NCBI GenBank assembly: GCA_025936115.1
Contig: JAICTZ010000010.1
Coordinates: 160,004-224,003 of the forward strand
From: Polyangiaceae bacterium
GTDB lineage: Bacteria; Myxococcota_A; Polyangia; Polyangiales; Polyangiaceae
Direction of reading: 5' to 3'
DNA length: 64,000 bases
Made by a program: the position numbers and the translations under genes. Below the pieces are notes generated by a model that saw only the letters and a list, made by a program, of their open reading frames with translations, searched no databases and was not told the origin of the DNA. Each line of letters opens with the position of its first letter. The stretch's first letter is position 1. Below, one piece after another: positions 48,101 to 57,193 of this stretch.

Positions 48101-49872
48101 CGGTTGCCGAACGTCGTGGCAAAGCCGTTGTCCTGCATGCCGCTCGCGATTTGACCTAGCCCCCCTTGCTGGACGGAGGCCCGGTAAAGCTCGGTGTTCA
48201 CGAGCCCGTGCGCCCGCTCGAACCAGGTCCAGTCGGCCGTGCTCGTGTCGTTGCTCTTGAACACGCCTCCGTCGCTTCCCACGTACAACACCCGCCGGTT
48301 CGCGGGATCAAATGCCAGGGCGTCGAAGTCGATGTGGGGGGCCACGCCGGCCCCGTGTTGAGCGATATTGTGCCACACGAAGGAACCGTCGGCCGGGGAA
48401 GCCCAGAGTCCCGAGTTACCTCCCACGTAGACGAGATTCGGATTGTCAGGCGCGACCTCGAGCGTAATGAACTGCGGTGCCGCTCCGCCGAAGATCAACC
48501 CGTCGCTCCGGTCGGGGGTCGTAAGAGGTAGCTTTTGCCAGCTCGCGTCCGTGTTCAGCTTTTTGAACAGAGCGAGCTGTTGAGCATTCTCGAAGTTGAG
48601 TCGCGCGTAGAGCGTGCTCGTACCGGTGAGCGGACCTGCGTTTCGCGCCATCGCGAGCCGCATGCGGGCCGCCAGTTGCGGCGGATCCGAGATGCCGCCA
48701 TTAATCGGCGACCACGAGCCGTCGGGCGAGAAGGCATACAGGCCGGCGTCTTTCGTCGCGAGCTTGTGCTTTACCGCAGCCCATACCGCGGGTGGCTGCG
48801 AACCGAAATCGACGAGCACGTCGTCGACATCGCCGTCCATCGGATCGCTCGGCGCGCCAAGCAGTTTCCACGACCAGGTCCAGTCGGTCCCGCCAGGCCC
48901 GGGCGAGCGCGTTCCCAAGTACAGGCCCTGCTTCGTAGCCGCGTACACACTGCCGCCCGCGGTGGGCTGGGCGCGCACCCGGAAGATCGGAACGCCGTCG
49001 AGCTCCGCGTCGGTGATCTTCGTCCAGGTTCCGCTGTCGCCCGCCAAGAGAGGGGTTGCGGGCTCGGACATCCAGATCCCGTCGCCGCCGAACTCACGAA
49101 CTCGGTCGCCCGTCGCCACGAAGAGCTCGTGCGTCTGCGTGTTGAAGGACAAGCTCGACGCGACCGTGGCGCGCGAAGTCTGGACCCCAGGCTTGCCGAC
49201 GACGGCGCGCTGCCAGCTGCGCCCCTTGTCAGGCGACAGCCAGACACCACCGACGCTTGCGGCGATGAGTCGATTCGAATCGACCGGATCGAAGGCGAAG
49301 TCGTAGACGCGGCCCGAGATGTTGGTGGGCCCGACCGGCAGCCACGCGCACCCCGAGGCCGGCGCCGGGGGATTGCCGGTGCCGCCACCTTCCGGAACGC
49401 AGAAGCAGCCGGAGGGCCCGCGCTGTTGCATCGTTCCCGGCTGGCATTCGGTTCCGACCGTCGCGCAGGGCTCCGCGCAGAACGTCGACACACAGGCTTG
49501 CGATTCCGTGCACTTGCCGCCACAAGTGTCGGTCGCCGGGTCGTATTGGACGAAGCCCTGCTCATCACTCAGAGTCGCAAGCTCGGCCAGCGCATCGTTG
49601 CGGTCGTCCTGCGAAACCTCCGTCGCTGGGAATGCACGTGGATACACGTACCCCTCCCGCAACAGCAGATCATCCACCTCGTCCTCCTCGTCCTCGTCCG
49701 GCCCACCTGGTGGAAGCTGCGGCCCCACCACCAACGCTTCGCTCGCCTTCCCCGGTTGGGCGGCGCTCGGTTGGGCGGCGCTCCCCGGGCTACAACTCGC
49801 CCCGAGCACGACGAGCACTCCCATGAGAGCCGGCTGACAACGGACCCAACGCTCCACTCCACCGGTAGCCAT
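45118..49872 (-). CDS. Giant BNR/sortilin-type propeller lipoprotein
   Basis: 1584 residues with a lipobox (VLVVLGASCSPG). After a Cys-rich stretch (CGGKCTESQACVSTFCAEPC), residues 175-900 form BNR/VPS10-like propeller blades (FDPVDSNRLIAASVGGVWLS, PDKGRSWQRAV, FVSPDAGATWSATPENAG). Residues 900-1230 carry beta-rich modules with a Cys-rich patch (CPAGETCPLDSVEFDSCPR). The last 250 residues repeat the ice-binding-like beta pattern (GTLKLSSGVYYVDSLTFDAL, GTVVAPSATLTLGSNGGSF). It is likely an outer-surface adhesin or hydrolase-like protein; no active site can be named. Confidence 0.75.
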   Translation of the reverse strand: MATGGVERWVRCQPALMGVLVVLGASCSPGSAAQPSAAQPGKASEALVVGPQLPPGGPDEDEEDEVDDLLLREGYVYPRAFPATEVSQDDRNDALAELATLSDEQGFVQYDPATDTCGGKCTESQACVSTFCAEPCATVGTECQPGTMQQRGPSGCFCVPEGGGTGNPPAPASGCAWLPVGPTNISGRVYDFAFDPVDSNRLIAASVGGVWLSPDKGRSWQRAVVGKPGVQTSRATVASSLSFNTQTHELFVATGDRVREFGGDGIWMSEPATPLLAGDSGTWTKITDAELDGVPIFRVRAQPTAGGSVYAATKQGLYLGTRSPGPGGTDWTWSWKLLGAPSDPMDGDVDDVLVDFGSQPPAVWAAVKHKLATKDAGLYAFSPDGSWSPINGGISDPPQLAARMRLAMARNAGPLTGTSTLYARLNFENAQQLALFKKLNTDASWQKLPLTTPDRSDGLIFGGAAPQFITLEVAPDNPNLVYVGGNSGLWASPADGSFVWHNIAQHGAGVAPHIDFDALAFDPANRRVLYVGSDGGVFKSNDTSTADWTWFERAHGLVNTELYRASVQQGGLGQIASGMQDNGFATTFGNRTWYGYPQCDGIDVAIGAPPVDLIYGGCQSATLVYTSLLPSRGIANIPVSVSVTPPTVDFAGATFDATARVTNDPVIAGVALARGVGKADPTQEYILKTDNVVSWQAQSPVLPPGGKITAMAISGATQANLGKYYYVAVQPPAAGAAAQIFVSPDAGATWSATPENAGVAWVNSIAIDSDDPRVAWLASRDGLVRQRVSQGAWTATAPASSSQKLPDKAAVTALVAAPLAFTGFRALYAATSVGVFQGSLFQDGTIGWTRFDYGLPEGVDVNDLRLDVAGRAMVAATWGHGAFRYAFPPVGAEGSCSGVSLVVRDNVYDRGQEPSPNGVPDPEWPIQITKDPAHATEFPNRPTDFDGFFKPNDSADGKLYFWESTDIRVEVPSKHDATAHSCPAGETCPLDSVEFDSCPRQVGSCPNWMLHDMNPLRSQPAPAPATITNFYVQVANNGVGTAHKVRVVSLLAAASAGVPHLPATYWSSFHAGGGCDTVPATVGEWQVVGCKVIDHIGPFRPEVAQFPYAVPSGQAQHSCMMALVDSPDDKLSESTQEIDLEARARNDRHVAQRNLQIEDGPSVEYGGSPGVVSASLANGIPFSGLETLKVPNRWAPNGQHQVMFGKSDMSPTGRLAFLLPAGKTAPNLPPSCGASSNSASAVAISLPKGLLGTDLALGAGGTLDFADRAVIVNDAPIANAGSGQLSVGAHAKTGTVWSAGNVLLRSASTVTGDVNVGAMLTRQDGTTITGDVKYTSSLSPADAFSWSVTWPATSRGSRDVQGGQTDVEAPGRLGAVSVKANGTLKLSSGVYYVDSLTFDALSRLLLDQSAGPITVYTRGGFTFRGSEQTTSGAPADLLLVAIGTTPIPVETSFTGTVVAPSATLTLGSNGGSFVGSFYAHDIAVRADVTIQQRTSTAWAKLPACRALTPSEQATAAAAGLSPTLYPVNGTSLVQKLPIPYNQTWTLGVRFDSGLQRMGSATRFRVIALDPQGQVMAGNTYLLRQ

Positions 49873-50094
49873 GCCCGCGGATGTGCAATCGGTGTGCCTG
49901 GAGTTTTTCGGAGCACAGCACGTGAGATCGGCCGTCTTTTCAGCAGGCGCGCGTTTCCCGCGACCAAGGGGCGCTGCTCGAATGTGTCAACCGCGGACAG
50001 TCGGCGTGTTCGCGTGGACAGCCGCTCTTGCGCGTTCAGGGGCAGAACGTAATCACGAGATCGCTCCCTGAGAGCCATGGGGCCCCCCCGCGCC

Positions 50095-53051
50095 TTACAG
50101 ACCGAAGCAGTGCTTCCTGCGGTTGATGTCGGGATCGGCCCCGAAGAAGCTGTTGCTGCAGGTTCCCGAGGTCGCGCTCGACACCATGAAGTCCCCGTTG
50201 CTGCCGCTGCCGTAATACGTGGGAGTCAAGCCCGACGTGCTGAACGTCCCTGATTCGTCGGCGCGGAAGGGGGGCGCGAAGACGTAGCAGGACTTGCCCG
50301 TTCCAGGGTCGGGATCACCGAAGGTGGCGTTGTCACAAGTGACGCTGCCGCTCATGATCTTGTAATTGAATTTGCCGACAGCGCCGTAAGCAATGGGCGT
50401 GTTCGGATTGACGCTGAAGACAAGCCCTTCGTCCACCGCCATGTCGTAGAACACGGGGCCGTAGTAGCAGGCCTTGGGCGTGTTCTTGGTAGCGTTGGGG
50501 AACGTATTGTCATCGCAGGTGAACGTGCCGGTCATCTTTTTGAAAACGAACGCCCCCTTGGCGCCGTACGCGACATCGACCTGTTTCTGCGAGGGCGGGA
50601 TCGTCACTTTCGCGCCGCCCGCCGCGAGGAAGCCGTACGAGGAGAAGTAACACGCGTTCGTCTGACCGGAGTTCGGATTGCCGAATTGCGTGCTGTTGCA
50701 GGGAACGTTGCCGCTGGTCGTTTTGAACAAGAAGCTCTTGTTGGCGCCATAGGCGAGGTAGCGCGGGGGCCCGCCTACCGCGCAAGTGCCACCTTCGTTG
50801 GCGCACTTGATGAACGACATCGCGTCACCGTCGTCATCGCCCCCAGCACCGATCCGAGGCCGATCGGCCGTGCTCACGGCCTTCGTGAAGAACGAGTTGA
50901 TGACCGACGCCTTGACCGACGTGACTCCCTCGCGAATTCTCGTCACTGGGAAGCTCACCGTCGTCGCCCCGGCCGGCACCCTCACCGTCGCGGGCACGCT
51001 GGCTATGCTGGCGTCGGCGGCGGCGAGCTGCACGACCAGTCCCTTGGACGGCGCCGGTTGCGAGGTCGTGAGGGCGAACGTGGTTTGGGTGTCGTTGCCG
51101 TAGTAGGGGATGTCCGGTCCGCTCAGGTCGTTCAGGTTCCAGCCGAAGTTCCGGTTCACCGCGCCGAACGCCGCATTGCCGCTCGTCACCGCCGAAATGG
51201 TGGTGATGCCGAAGCCAGTCACCTTCACCGGGAACGTCATTTGCGTCTGACCCGGGGGCACGTTGACACTGGCCAGCACCGTGGCCACGCCGGGCATGCT
51301 GCTTGCGAGCTTGACCACGGTGCCCGCCGCCGGCGCCGGAGCGGATAGTGTGACCGTCCACGTCGTCTGCGCGTCGAGGTCGGCGATCAAGTTTCCGCTC
51401 AGACTCGAGACATGCGTCTCGTTCACGGTGAGCTGCACGTTGCTGCTCGAGGTGGCGCTCGAGTCGACGCCGTTGGCGGTCACGTGCACCTGGTACGTGC
51501 CGTTGGGCAGATTCGGCGGGAGCGTGAAGGAGCAAGTGCCAATCTGTAGCGGGCGCGGCGCCATCTGGTCGAAGTTGAACGTACGCGCGTAATAGATGAG
51601 AATGCCGTTCTGCAGATAGACGAGCGGGTAGTTGGTCGCCATCTTGCCGTCGTCGCCGAGGTTCGCCCCGCTCGTGAGGCCGTTCAGCTGGGTGCCCGTC
51701 AGGGTGTAGACTCCGTTCACCGGAGATGAGATTGAGGGGACGGTGGGCCGCCAATTGGGCGACGGCGTGTTGCTCGAGCCATAGACCCACCATGAGCCGT
51801 CACTCATACCCGTGAGGAGCACGCGTGCGATGGCAGTGCTCTGTTGCGGCAAGTTCAAAAGCCGCGCGCGATCTCCTGCCCCGAGCGAAACCCCGGTGGC
51901 GACTGGAGGGGATGCCACGTGCGCCCACGTGCCCGTGGACGACTGATAATCGTACGTGTACTCGTACAGCGTGTTCTTGCCGTAGGGGCCGACGTCGGAG
52001 TTGCCGGGTGTTCCGTTACCCTTCGGGTCCGCGGTCACGACGCTCAGCACGTTGCCGTTAGCTTCGACGGCCGATGGCGAGTCACCGTGGTTGTAACCGT
52101 CCGGGGTATCTTGGGTGAAAAGGAACGATTCGCCCGACGCTCCCGGCGGCGTGTAGATGCCGTTCTTCGTGTTGCCGCCCAGCACCAGCACTTGGCCGTT
52201 GTGGAGCAACAGGAGCGGGCCAATCTCACCGCCGTTCGGGGTCGCGAAGACGTCCGTAGGCCAGGACGGCGTCGGAGCCGTGTCCACCCACTGGTCCGGA
52301 TGCGGCGCGACACCCGCGCAGGAAACCACCGTGCCGTCGCAACCGGGAATGAAGCGCGTGAATTCCTGATGCCGCAGAAGACGCTGCTGTCTCGTAGAAG
52401 CAGGCAATCCCCCTCCGTGTTGAGCACGGTGTTGTCGAACGGGACTGTCTTCGCCCACTTGTCGGTGGTGGGTGAGTAGATGAACGAATTGGTCGTGCTG
52501 TAGCTGAGGTTCAGGACGCGACCGTCGGCGAGCTCCGCAGCCGGAGTATCGGCAATCGACTCGTCCATGTCGGCTTTGATCGTCCACAGGTTGGTGACGG
52601 GGTCGAAGAGCTCGCAGTGAGAGCGATCCCTTCCTAGCAGCGCCGGCAACTGCCTTTCGGTTTTGTCCTTCTCGTACTCGCCGCCGCACAGCAGATAGCG
52701 GCCGTCGCGCAGCACGAAGGACGGGCCGAAGATGGTCCCGAAGTGCGAGCTTGCGACCTGAGTCCATGAGCCGAGCCGGTACGAACCCGTCGAGTCGGGC
52801 GTGAAGCGTCCACCACGAGTTGCTGGTCTCTGTTCCGGAGGCGAGCACGCGCCCGTCGGGCAAGAGCACGATGTTTCCGGTAGACTGGCCTCCGGGGAAC
52901 GGCGTTTGGATCTGCGTCCAGGTGGACGTCACCGCTTCGGAGGCCTGCGCGACCTGCTCTTCTTGGGCGGGGACGGAGCCGGGCCGGCGCACGCGACGAG
53001 TGGCAGCGTCGAGCCAAGGACCAAACACGTGTTCGCGATTCTTCGTTTCAT
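50095..53051 (-). CDS. Kelch/galactose-oxidase-like secreted protein, interrupted by frameshifts
   Basis: The true start appears to be ATG 53051 with GGAGATCCT before it, giving a lipoprotein signal (TCLVLGSTLPLVACAGPAP). Three frame changes are needed for a continuous protein: near 52960-52990, near 52801-52806 (TNSWWTL to TPDSTGSYRLGSW) and near 52366. Restored, the protein shows kelch-like blades (LPDGRVLASGTETSNSWW, LRDGRYLLCGGEYEKD, LLLHNGQVLVLGGNTKNG) and a DUF1929-like Ig domain (RPLQIGTCSFTLPPNLPNGT). Other Ig-type modules follow, then four Cys repeats at the end (CNSTQFGNPNSGQTNACYF style). The frame from 53028 is open throughout only by chance. It is either a pseudogene or carries sequence errors. 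Confidence 0.65.
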
Positions 53052-53323
53052 AGGATCTCCGGTCGGGGTTGCACGCTCGGACGGCCTCGCCGCGCGCGTC
53101 CGCCCTGTGCCGGTTTCGTGCTAGCGTGCCTATTCGCTCCTACCCCACTGCGCGACGCCATTTCTGGGCCTCGGGCAGCGTCGCTGCCGGCGCCGATCTG
53201 TTCACCGCGAACACTCAGGCTGTCAGCGCTTACACCGCTGCACCCGCTGCACTCGCCGAACCGGCCGCACCTCGAGGCGATCCAGCGGCTGCTCGAGCGC
53301 AGCACGATCGAGGTGACGACGCG

Positions 53324-53743
53324 CTATCCGTTACGCGCGCTCTCAAGGCGCGGACGCGTATACCCGGGCGATATCGAGGAGCTTGTCAACGTCGCAAGGC
53401 CCAGAACGCCGACGACCGCCTCGTGCCGTGGTGTCTCTTTCGAAGTACCAGACACGACGAGCACCGGGACGCGGCAGAGCCGATAGTACCGGCTCATCAC
53501 GTCGAGAAGTTCGGGTCCCGACATCCGTGGCATCTCGATATCGAGAATAATGAGCGAAGGCTTCTCGGACGAAACCATCTCATCCAGCGCGACTCTGCCG
53601 TCCTCTGCTTCACGTACGTCAAAGCCGTGCGATTCGAGCAGCTCCTTCAGAGCAGCTCGACATTCGTCATCGTCATCGACCACAAGGATTCGAGGCACGG
53701 GCGAGATGTCAGAAGCATTTGCTCGCTTTTCTTGCACTTGCAA
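53324..53743 (-). pseudogene. Response-regulator copy B, C-terminus lost by a four-base deletion
   Basis: The first 110 or so residues match the receiver at 41729-42130 nearly exactly (VVDDDDECRAALKELLES, LIILDIEMPRMSGPELL, VLVVSGTSKETPRHEAV). At 53391-53404 the sequence GTCGCAAGGCCCAG replaces the GTCGCACGGCTTGCCCAG of copy A, a four-base loss. The frame then changes and GKPCDVDKLL becomes LATLTSSSIS, removing the conserved signalling Lys and the last helix. The protein is probably inactive. Confidence 0.7.
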
Positions 53744-53854
53744 CTGGTCGCCCGCGCACGTGCGTGCCGCATTTTGCCCCCCATTATGTACAGAAGTTAT
53801 GGCCGCTTAAGTCCCGCAACAACGCGCCACAGCACGGTGTCGGGCCGCCTACGC
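53335..53854. repeat. Copy B of the duplicated response-regulator cassette
   Basis: About 520 bases matching 41721-42253 in the same orientation. Differences are scattered substitutions plus small indels, including the four-base loss in the gene. It lies between the kelch-like gene and the trypsin-like gene, in wholly different surroundings from copy A. Confidence 0.8.
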
Positions 53855-54029
53855 GCCTCGGGCCAGGTGCAGCTCGCGCAAGGTCACTGGTGCTGCGAGT
53901 CGCGCCAGTCGCGGGTGACGAAGCGGGCCGAGGCGCCACGGACGGCTCGCTCGGCTTCTCCAGGGCAGAGATCGGCCGGCTCGCGAGGGACACGCGGCAG
54001 CGACGATGCGGCTCGGGGCCATGACAGGA

Positions 54030-55964
54030 TCATAGGCTGTTGTAGAACCTCGACGCGGCGTACACGCTGCGGTCGTAGCCCAGGGTCATCAGCCATACTG
54101 GATTGCCCGAGCTGCCCGGATTCGCCGTCGGGTGAACGATGGCCGAGGGACGCGAGAACATGCGGTGCTGCGCGGCCGACGACAGGTTCCACGACCCCCA
54201 CGAGAACGCCAGCGCCCCGCCCGTGCCGGCTCGGACGTACTCCAGCTTGTCGTTGGTGTCGCGCACCAGCACGCTGACGTTGTTGCCGTCGGCGACCACC
54301 TGCGGGCTCGAGCGCGTGGGCACGCTGGCCGCAACCTGCGTGAACGTGCCCCAGCTGACAGCGCTCGCGTCGGCCGTGGCGCGCATGGTGTAGATCGACC
54401 CGTCGCTGGCGCGGATGGCGAACAGCGTTCCGACATCCGACGGCGGCAAACCCGCAGCCGAGTAGGTGACCGGCGACGCCGCCGGCGCCGAGGTGGTGCC
54501 GAGCGAGCTCAACCAGGCGAAGCTCGTCCAGGTGCCGCTCGGGCTCATCGTGGTCGCCTTCAGCCAACCCGAGGCCGCGTCGGTGGCCATGAAGACCAGG
54601 AAGTTGCCCACCTTGGTGACCACCGGCCCGCTGCTCATGTTGCCGCCGGCGATGCTCCAGGGAGCCGCCCAGACGAGCGTCGTCGGATCGATGGTGGTGT
54701 AGGCGATGTAGGCGATGTAGTTGCTCGTCTTGCGCTTGACCGCGATGTAGAATTTGTTCTGGTAGTAGGTGACGCTCGGCTCGGCGTCGGTGAGCACCAG
54801 CGTACCGAGCGACGACCAGCTCGACCACAAGCAGGTGTCCACTGGGCCGGTGCATGACGAGAAGTAGACCTGATCGTCGCTGCCGCGAATGACCGCCAGG
54901 ACGACGCCGTTCGGCGCCTCAGCCAGAGCAGCCGACGATACCGTGATCTGCTGCGCGCCAGCGGTGACCATCTTGGTGCCGAGCGGCGCGACGTTAGTGA
55001 CGATCGGGTCGAGCTTGGCGGCGTACGTGTTGCAGGTGTCGCAGTGCACGCTGCGCTGCGACTGGATGGGCTGGCCGAGCGTGTTAGTGCAGCTCACGGT
55101 CTGATAATCGTCGACGAAGTCGCTGCTGTTCAAGATGCCGGCGAGCCGCATGGACGCGTCGATGACCGCGCCGCCCGAGTTACCGACGTAGGTGTCGGCG
55201 CCCGACAGGGTGATCAGATAGTCGTAGATCGTGCCCAGGGTCGCCGACGAGATCTTCTGCGGCAGCGAGCTCGGGTAGCCGAATATCGTGAGGGCGCCGC
55301 CCGCGGCGAGCGCCCCCGAGGGCGCCATCGGCAGGATGGGGCGTGACGTGTCAGTCACCGGCCGATCGAGGCGCAAGAGCAGGTAGTCGGCGACTCTGTC
55401 CTCGAAGAGGTTCGTGGTCGGCGTGTAGACGTCGGTGTTGTTGACCTTCACCTCGAGCGGCTTGCTCGGGTTGTTGGTCGACGGGAACGCCAGCGTGTTG
55501 GCGTCGATCATCTGGAAGCCGAAGATGAAGCGCATCAGCGACGGGTCGCGGACGCCAGTCTGGAAGTTCGCCTTCAGGCAGTGCGAAGCCGTGGCGATGA
55601 TGTCCGGCGCGACGAGGAAGGCCGAGCACCCGAGGCGCGCGCCGGTCTGCTGGTTCGCATAGGGCTCATCCGAACAGACGTCGCGGTTGTAGCGCGTCAG
55701 CGAGGTCGTGCCGTCGCCGTTGTCGAGATAGCCCTCGTAGCCGCCAGGGTCGCGCGCCCCCCAGAGCGAGCCGACGCTACGGGCGAAGTTGCGCAAGGCC
55801 GGGTCGGTCGATTGATAGACGTCGATGCGCTGATCGGCGCCGGAGATGAACGCGTCCCCTTGCCGACTCGTCGTGCTGTCGACGATGTCGCCGCCGGCGC
55901 GCTCGTTCGGAGCACCACAACCTGACAGACCGAGAAAGAACGCCAGAAAGGCAAAGTGACGCAT
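54030..55964 (-). CDS. Trypsin-like serine protease with C-terminal propeller, lipoprotein
   Basis: 644 residues with a lipobox (FFLGLSGCGAP). The protease domain spans about residues 60-330: catalytic His in IIATASHCLKANF, Asp in EDRVADYLLLRLDRP, and Ser in DTYVGNSGGAVID. A CNT-type Cys pair (HCDTCNTYAAKLD) follows. The C-terminal 300 residues form repeated strands (VVLAVIRGSDDQVYFSS, FAIRASDGSIYTMRATA, GNPVWLMTLGYDRSVYAA), like a lectin-type propeller that could bind glycans on prey or matrix. All catalytic residues are kept. An outer-surface location is inferred. Confidence 0.87.
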   Translation of the reverse strand: MRHFAFLAFFLGLSGCGAPNERAGGDIVDSTTSRQGDAFISGADQRIDVYQSTDPALRNFARSVGSLWGARDPGGYEGYLDNGDGTTSLTRYNRDVCSDEPYANQQTGARLGCSAFLVAPDIIATASHCLKANFQTGVRDPSLMRFIFGFQMIDANTLAFPSTNNPSKPLEVKVNNTDVYTPTTNLFEDRVADYLLLRLDRPVTDTSRPILPMAPSGALAAGGALTIFGYPSSLPQKISSATLGTIYDYLITLSGADTYVGNSGGAVIDASMRLAGILNSSDFVDDYQTVSCTNTLGQPIQSQRSVHCDTCNTYAAKLDPIVTNVAPLGTKMVTAGAQQITVSSAALAEAPNGVVLAVIRGSDDQVYFSSCTGPVDTCLWSSWSSLGTLVLTDAEPSVTYYQNKFYIAVKRKTSNYIAYIAYTTIDPTTLVWAAPWSIAGGNMSSGPVVTKVGNFLVFMATDAASGWLKATTMSPSGTWTSFAWLSSLGTTSAPAASPVTYSAAGLPPSDVGTLFAIRASDGSIYTMRATADASAVSWGTFTQVAASVPTRSSPQVVADGNNVSVLVRDTNDKLEYVRAGTGGALAFSWGSWNLSSAAQHRMFSRPSAIVHPTANPGSSGNPVWLMTLGYDRSVYAASRFYNSL

Positions 55965-56306
55965 TGCAAATCTCCAGGATTAGCAGCGGGCCAAGGATGA
56001 CTGTCCGTAGGGATGAAGTACCGGTGACCACGTCTTCACCGCACGAGCCGCCACGCAAGATCGAGGCCGCATCAACGCACGGCGGGAAGACGGAAGTTTT
56101 CGGCGACGCTCGCGGCCCGCTTGGCTCTAATTGCGCCAGCCGTGGCTCGCCATGAGCCAGCCCTGGCTCTACCCCATCGAAATGGTGGAGATTGATGCTG
56201 GCTGCCCTATCCCGGAAGTTCTGGCAATCGTCAGCGGCTATTGCGTCTTGCGAAGTCGGCAGCGCGCGGAGTCCCTGTCCCACTCCGCGCGCCGCCGAGC
56301 CCCGAC
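55965..56306. promoter_or_regulatory. Intergenic region upstream of the protease gene, with 21-base tandem dyads
   Basis: 342 bases with no supported gene. TGGCTC occurs at 56122, 56143 and 56164, exactly 21 bases apart. The first two are followed after seven bases by GCCAGCC, making two tandem imperfect palindromes; the second has a perfect core TGGCTC-gccat-GAGCCA. They lie about 160-200 bases upstream of the protease start. Two helical turns of spacing suggests paired binding sites, but this is a pattern call only. Confidence 0.35.
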
Positions 56307-56969
56307 TCACCTCACCGGCGCACTCACCGCCGTGCCCGTTGTCGCACTCCCCTCCACTCTTTGCGTCGTCGCCCCAGCGCTGGGCCCGGCTTCCGCGCTC
56401 GCCTTGCGCCGCGCCGTCCGCTGCCGACGCTCGTACGGACTCGTGAATTTGCGCGCAATGTCGGGAAAATTGCGAAAAACGTACTGCGCCGCCTTCCGCA
56501 CGCGCTTCACGCGGTCGATGAGCAGCGTCAGCAGTCGATTCCGGAGCGCGAGCGCTTGGCGTTGTTCGTCGGCGGTCGTGTGCGTGAGCGCAACCGCGGA
56601 TTGTTGGCGCAAGGAGTTCGCGAGGAGTCGTGCTTCCTCGACGAGCGCGATGTCGAAGCCGTCGAGTTTGCCGAGGGCGTCGAGGTTGCGCGCCGCGAGC
56701 TCGGCGTAACCTTCGAGCGCGAGGGCGATGGCGTCCTGGGACGCCGCGTCGGCGAAGGCGGCGCGCAGGTTGTCGAGCTGCGTGTCGGAGTCGTCTTGTT
56801 TGCCGTCGTCGAACAAGAATTCGAGCGTCGAGCGGATTTCCCCGAGCACGTATTCGGCGCGGTCGAGCGGTGCGGCCGCCGCGCTTTGCACGAGCACGAG
56901 GTAGTCGGAGTGCGACGCCGCAACAGCGAGCTGGAGCTCGCGGATTTCAGTGGCGAGATCCGGACTCAC
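56307..56969 (-). CDS. Helical hypothetical protein
   Basis: 220 residues, almost wholly alpha-helical in composition (EIRELQLAVAASHSDYLVLV, AIALALEGYAELAARNLDAL, LVEEARLLANSLRQQSAVAL) and with a basic stretch (RKAAQYVFRNFPDIARKF). The tail after about residue 180 is low-complexity (Ala/Gly/Thr/Arg). No family is recognised. It lies 49 bases after a 50-residue gene in the same direction, with which it may form an operon divergent from a sigma-54 activator. Confidence 0.6.
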   Translation of the reverse strand: MSPDLATEIRELQLAVAASHSDYLVLVQSAAAAPLDRAEYVLGEIRSTLEFLFDDGKQDDSDTQLDNLRAAFADAASQDAIALALEGYAELAARNLDALGKLDGFDIALVEEARLLANSLRQQSAVALTHTTADEQRQALALRNRLLTLLIDRVKRVRKAAQYVFRNFPDIARKFTSPYERRQRTARRKASAEAGPSAGATTQRVEGSATTGTAVSAPVR

Positions 56970-57018
56970 AGCTTGCGTACTAGCGACGCCCGAGAAGCCG
57001 GGGATCTTGTTGCCTTTG

Positions 57019-57171
57019 CTATCGATAGTGCGTGAGCAGTGAGGCCACGTCGATCGCCTCGCCGAGCACGACGTGCACGGGCGCGCTCGGATGTGCTTCG
57101 TCCGCCGTCGCGGCGAGCGGCGACCATTTCAGGAGAGCTGCATTGGTTTCGTCTTGAATCGTTCCAGCCAT
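57019..57171 (-). CDS. Small hypothetical protein
   Basis: 50 residues from MAGTIQDET; AGAGGAACATC precedes this ATG, while a longer frame to 57255 runs through tandem repeats. The sequence contains NAALLKWSPLAATADEAHP and VHVVLGEAIDVASLLTHYR. No family is recognised. Spacing suggests co-transcription with the helical protein gene that follows. Confidence 0.5.
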   Translation of the reverse strand: MAGTIQDETNAALLKWSPLAATADEAHPSAPVHVVLGEAIDVASLLTHYR

Positions 57172-57193
57172 GATGTTCCTCTTTCCGTTGTTG

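Noticed and set aside
53069..54277. 402-codon rightward frame across the second receiver copy
   Set aside because: Runs opposite to the receiver and protease genes with high-Arg composition; appears to be a shadow.
56122..56135. Possible sigma-54 promoter (TGGC...TTGC) before the protease gene
   Set aside because: The gap between TGGC and TTGC is five bases, too short for the -24/-12 element.
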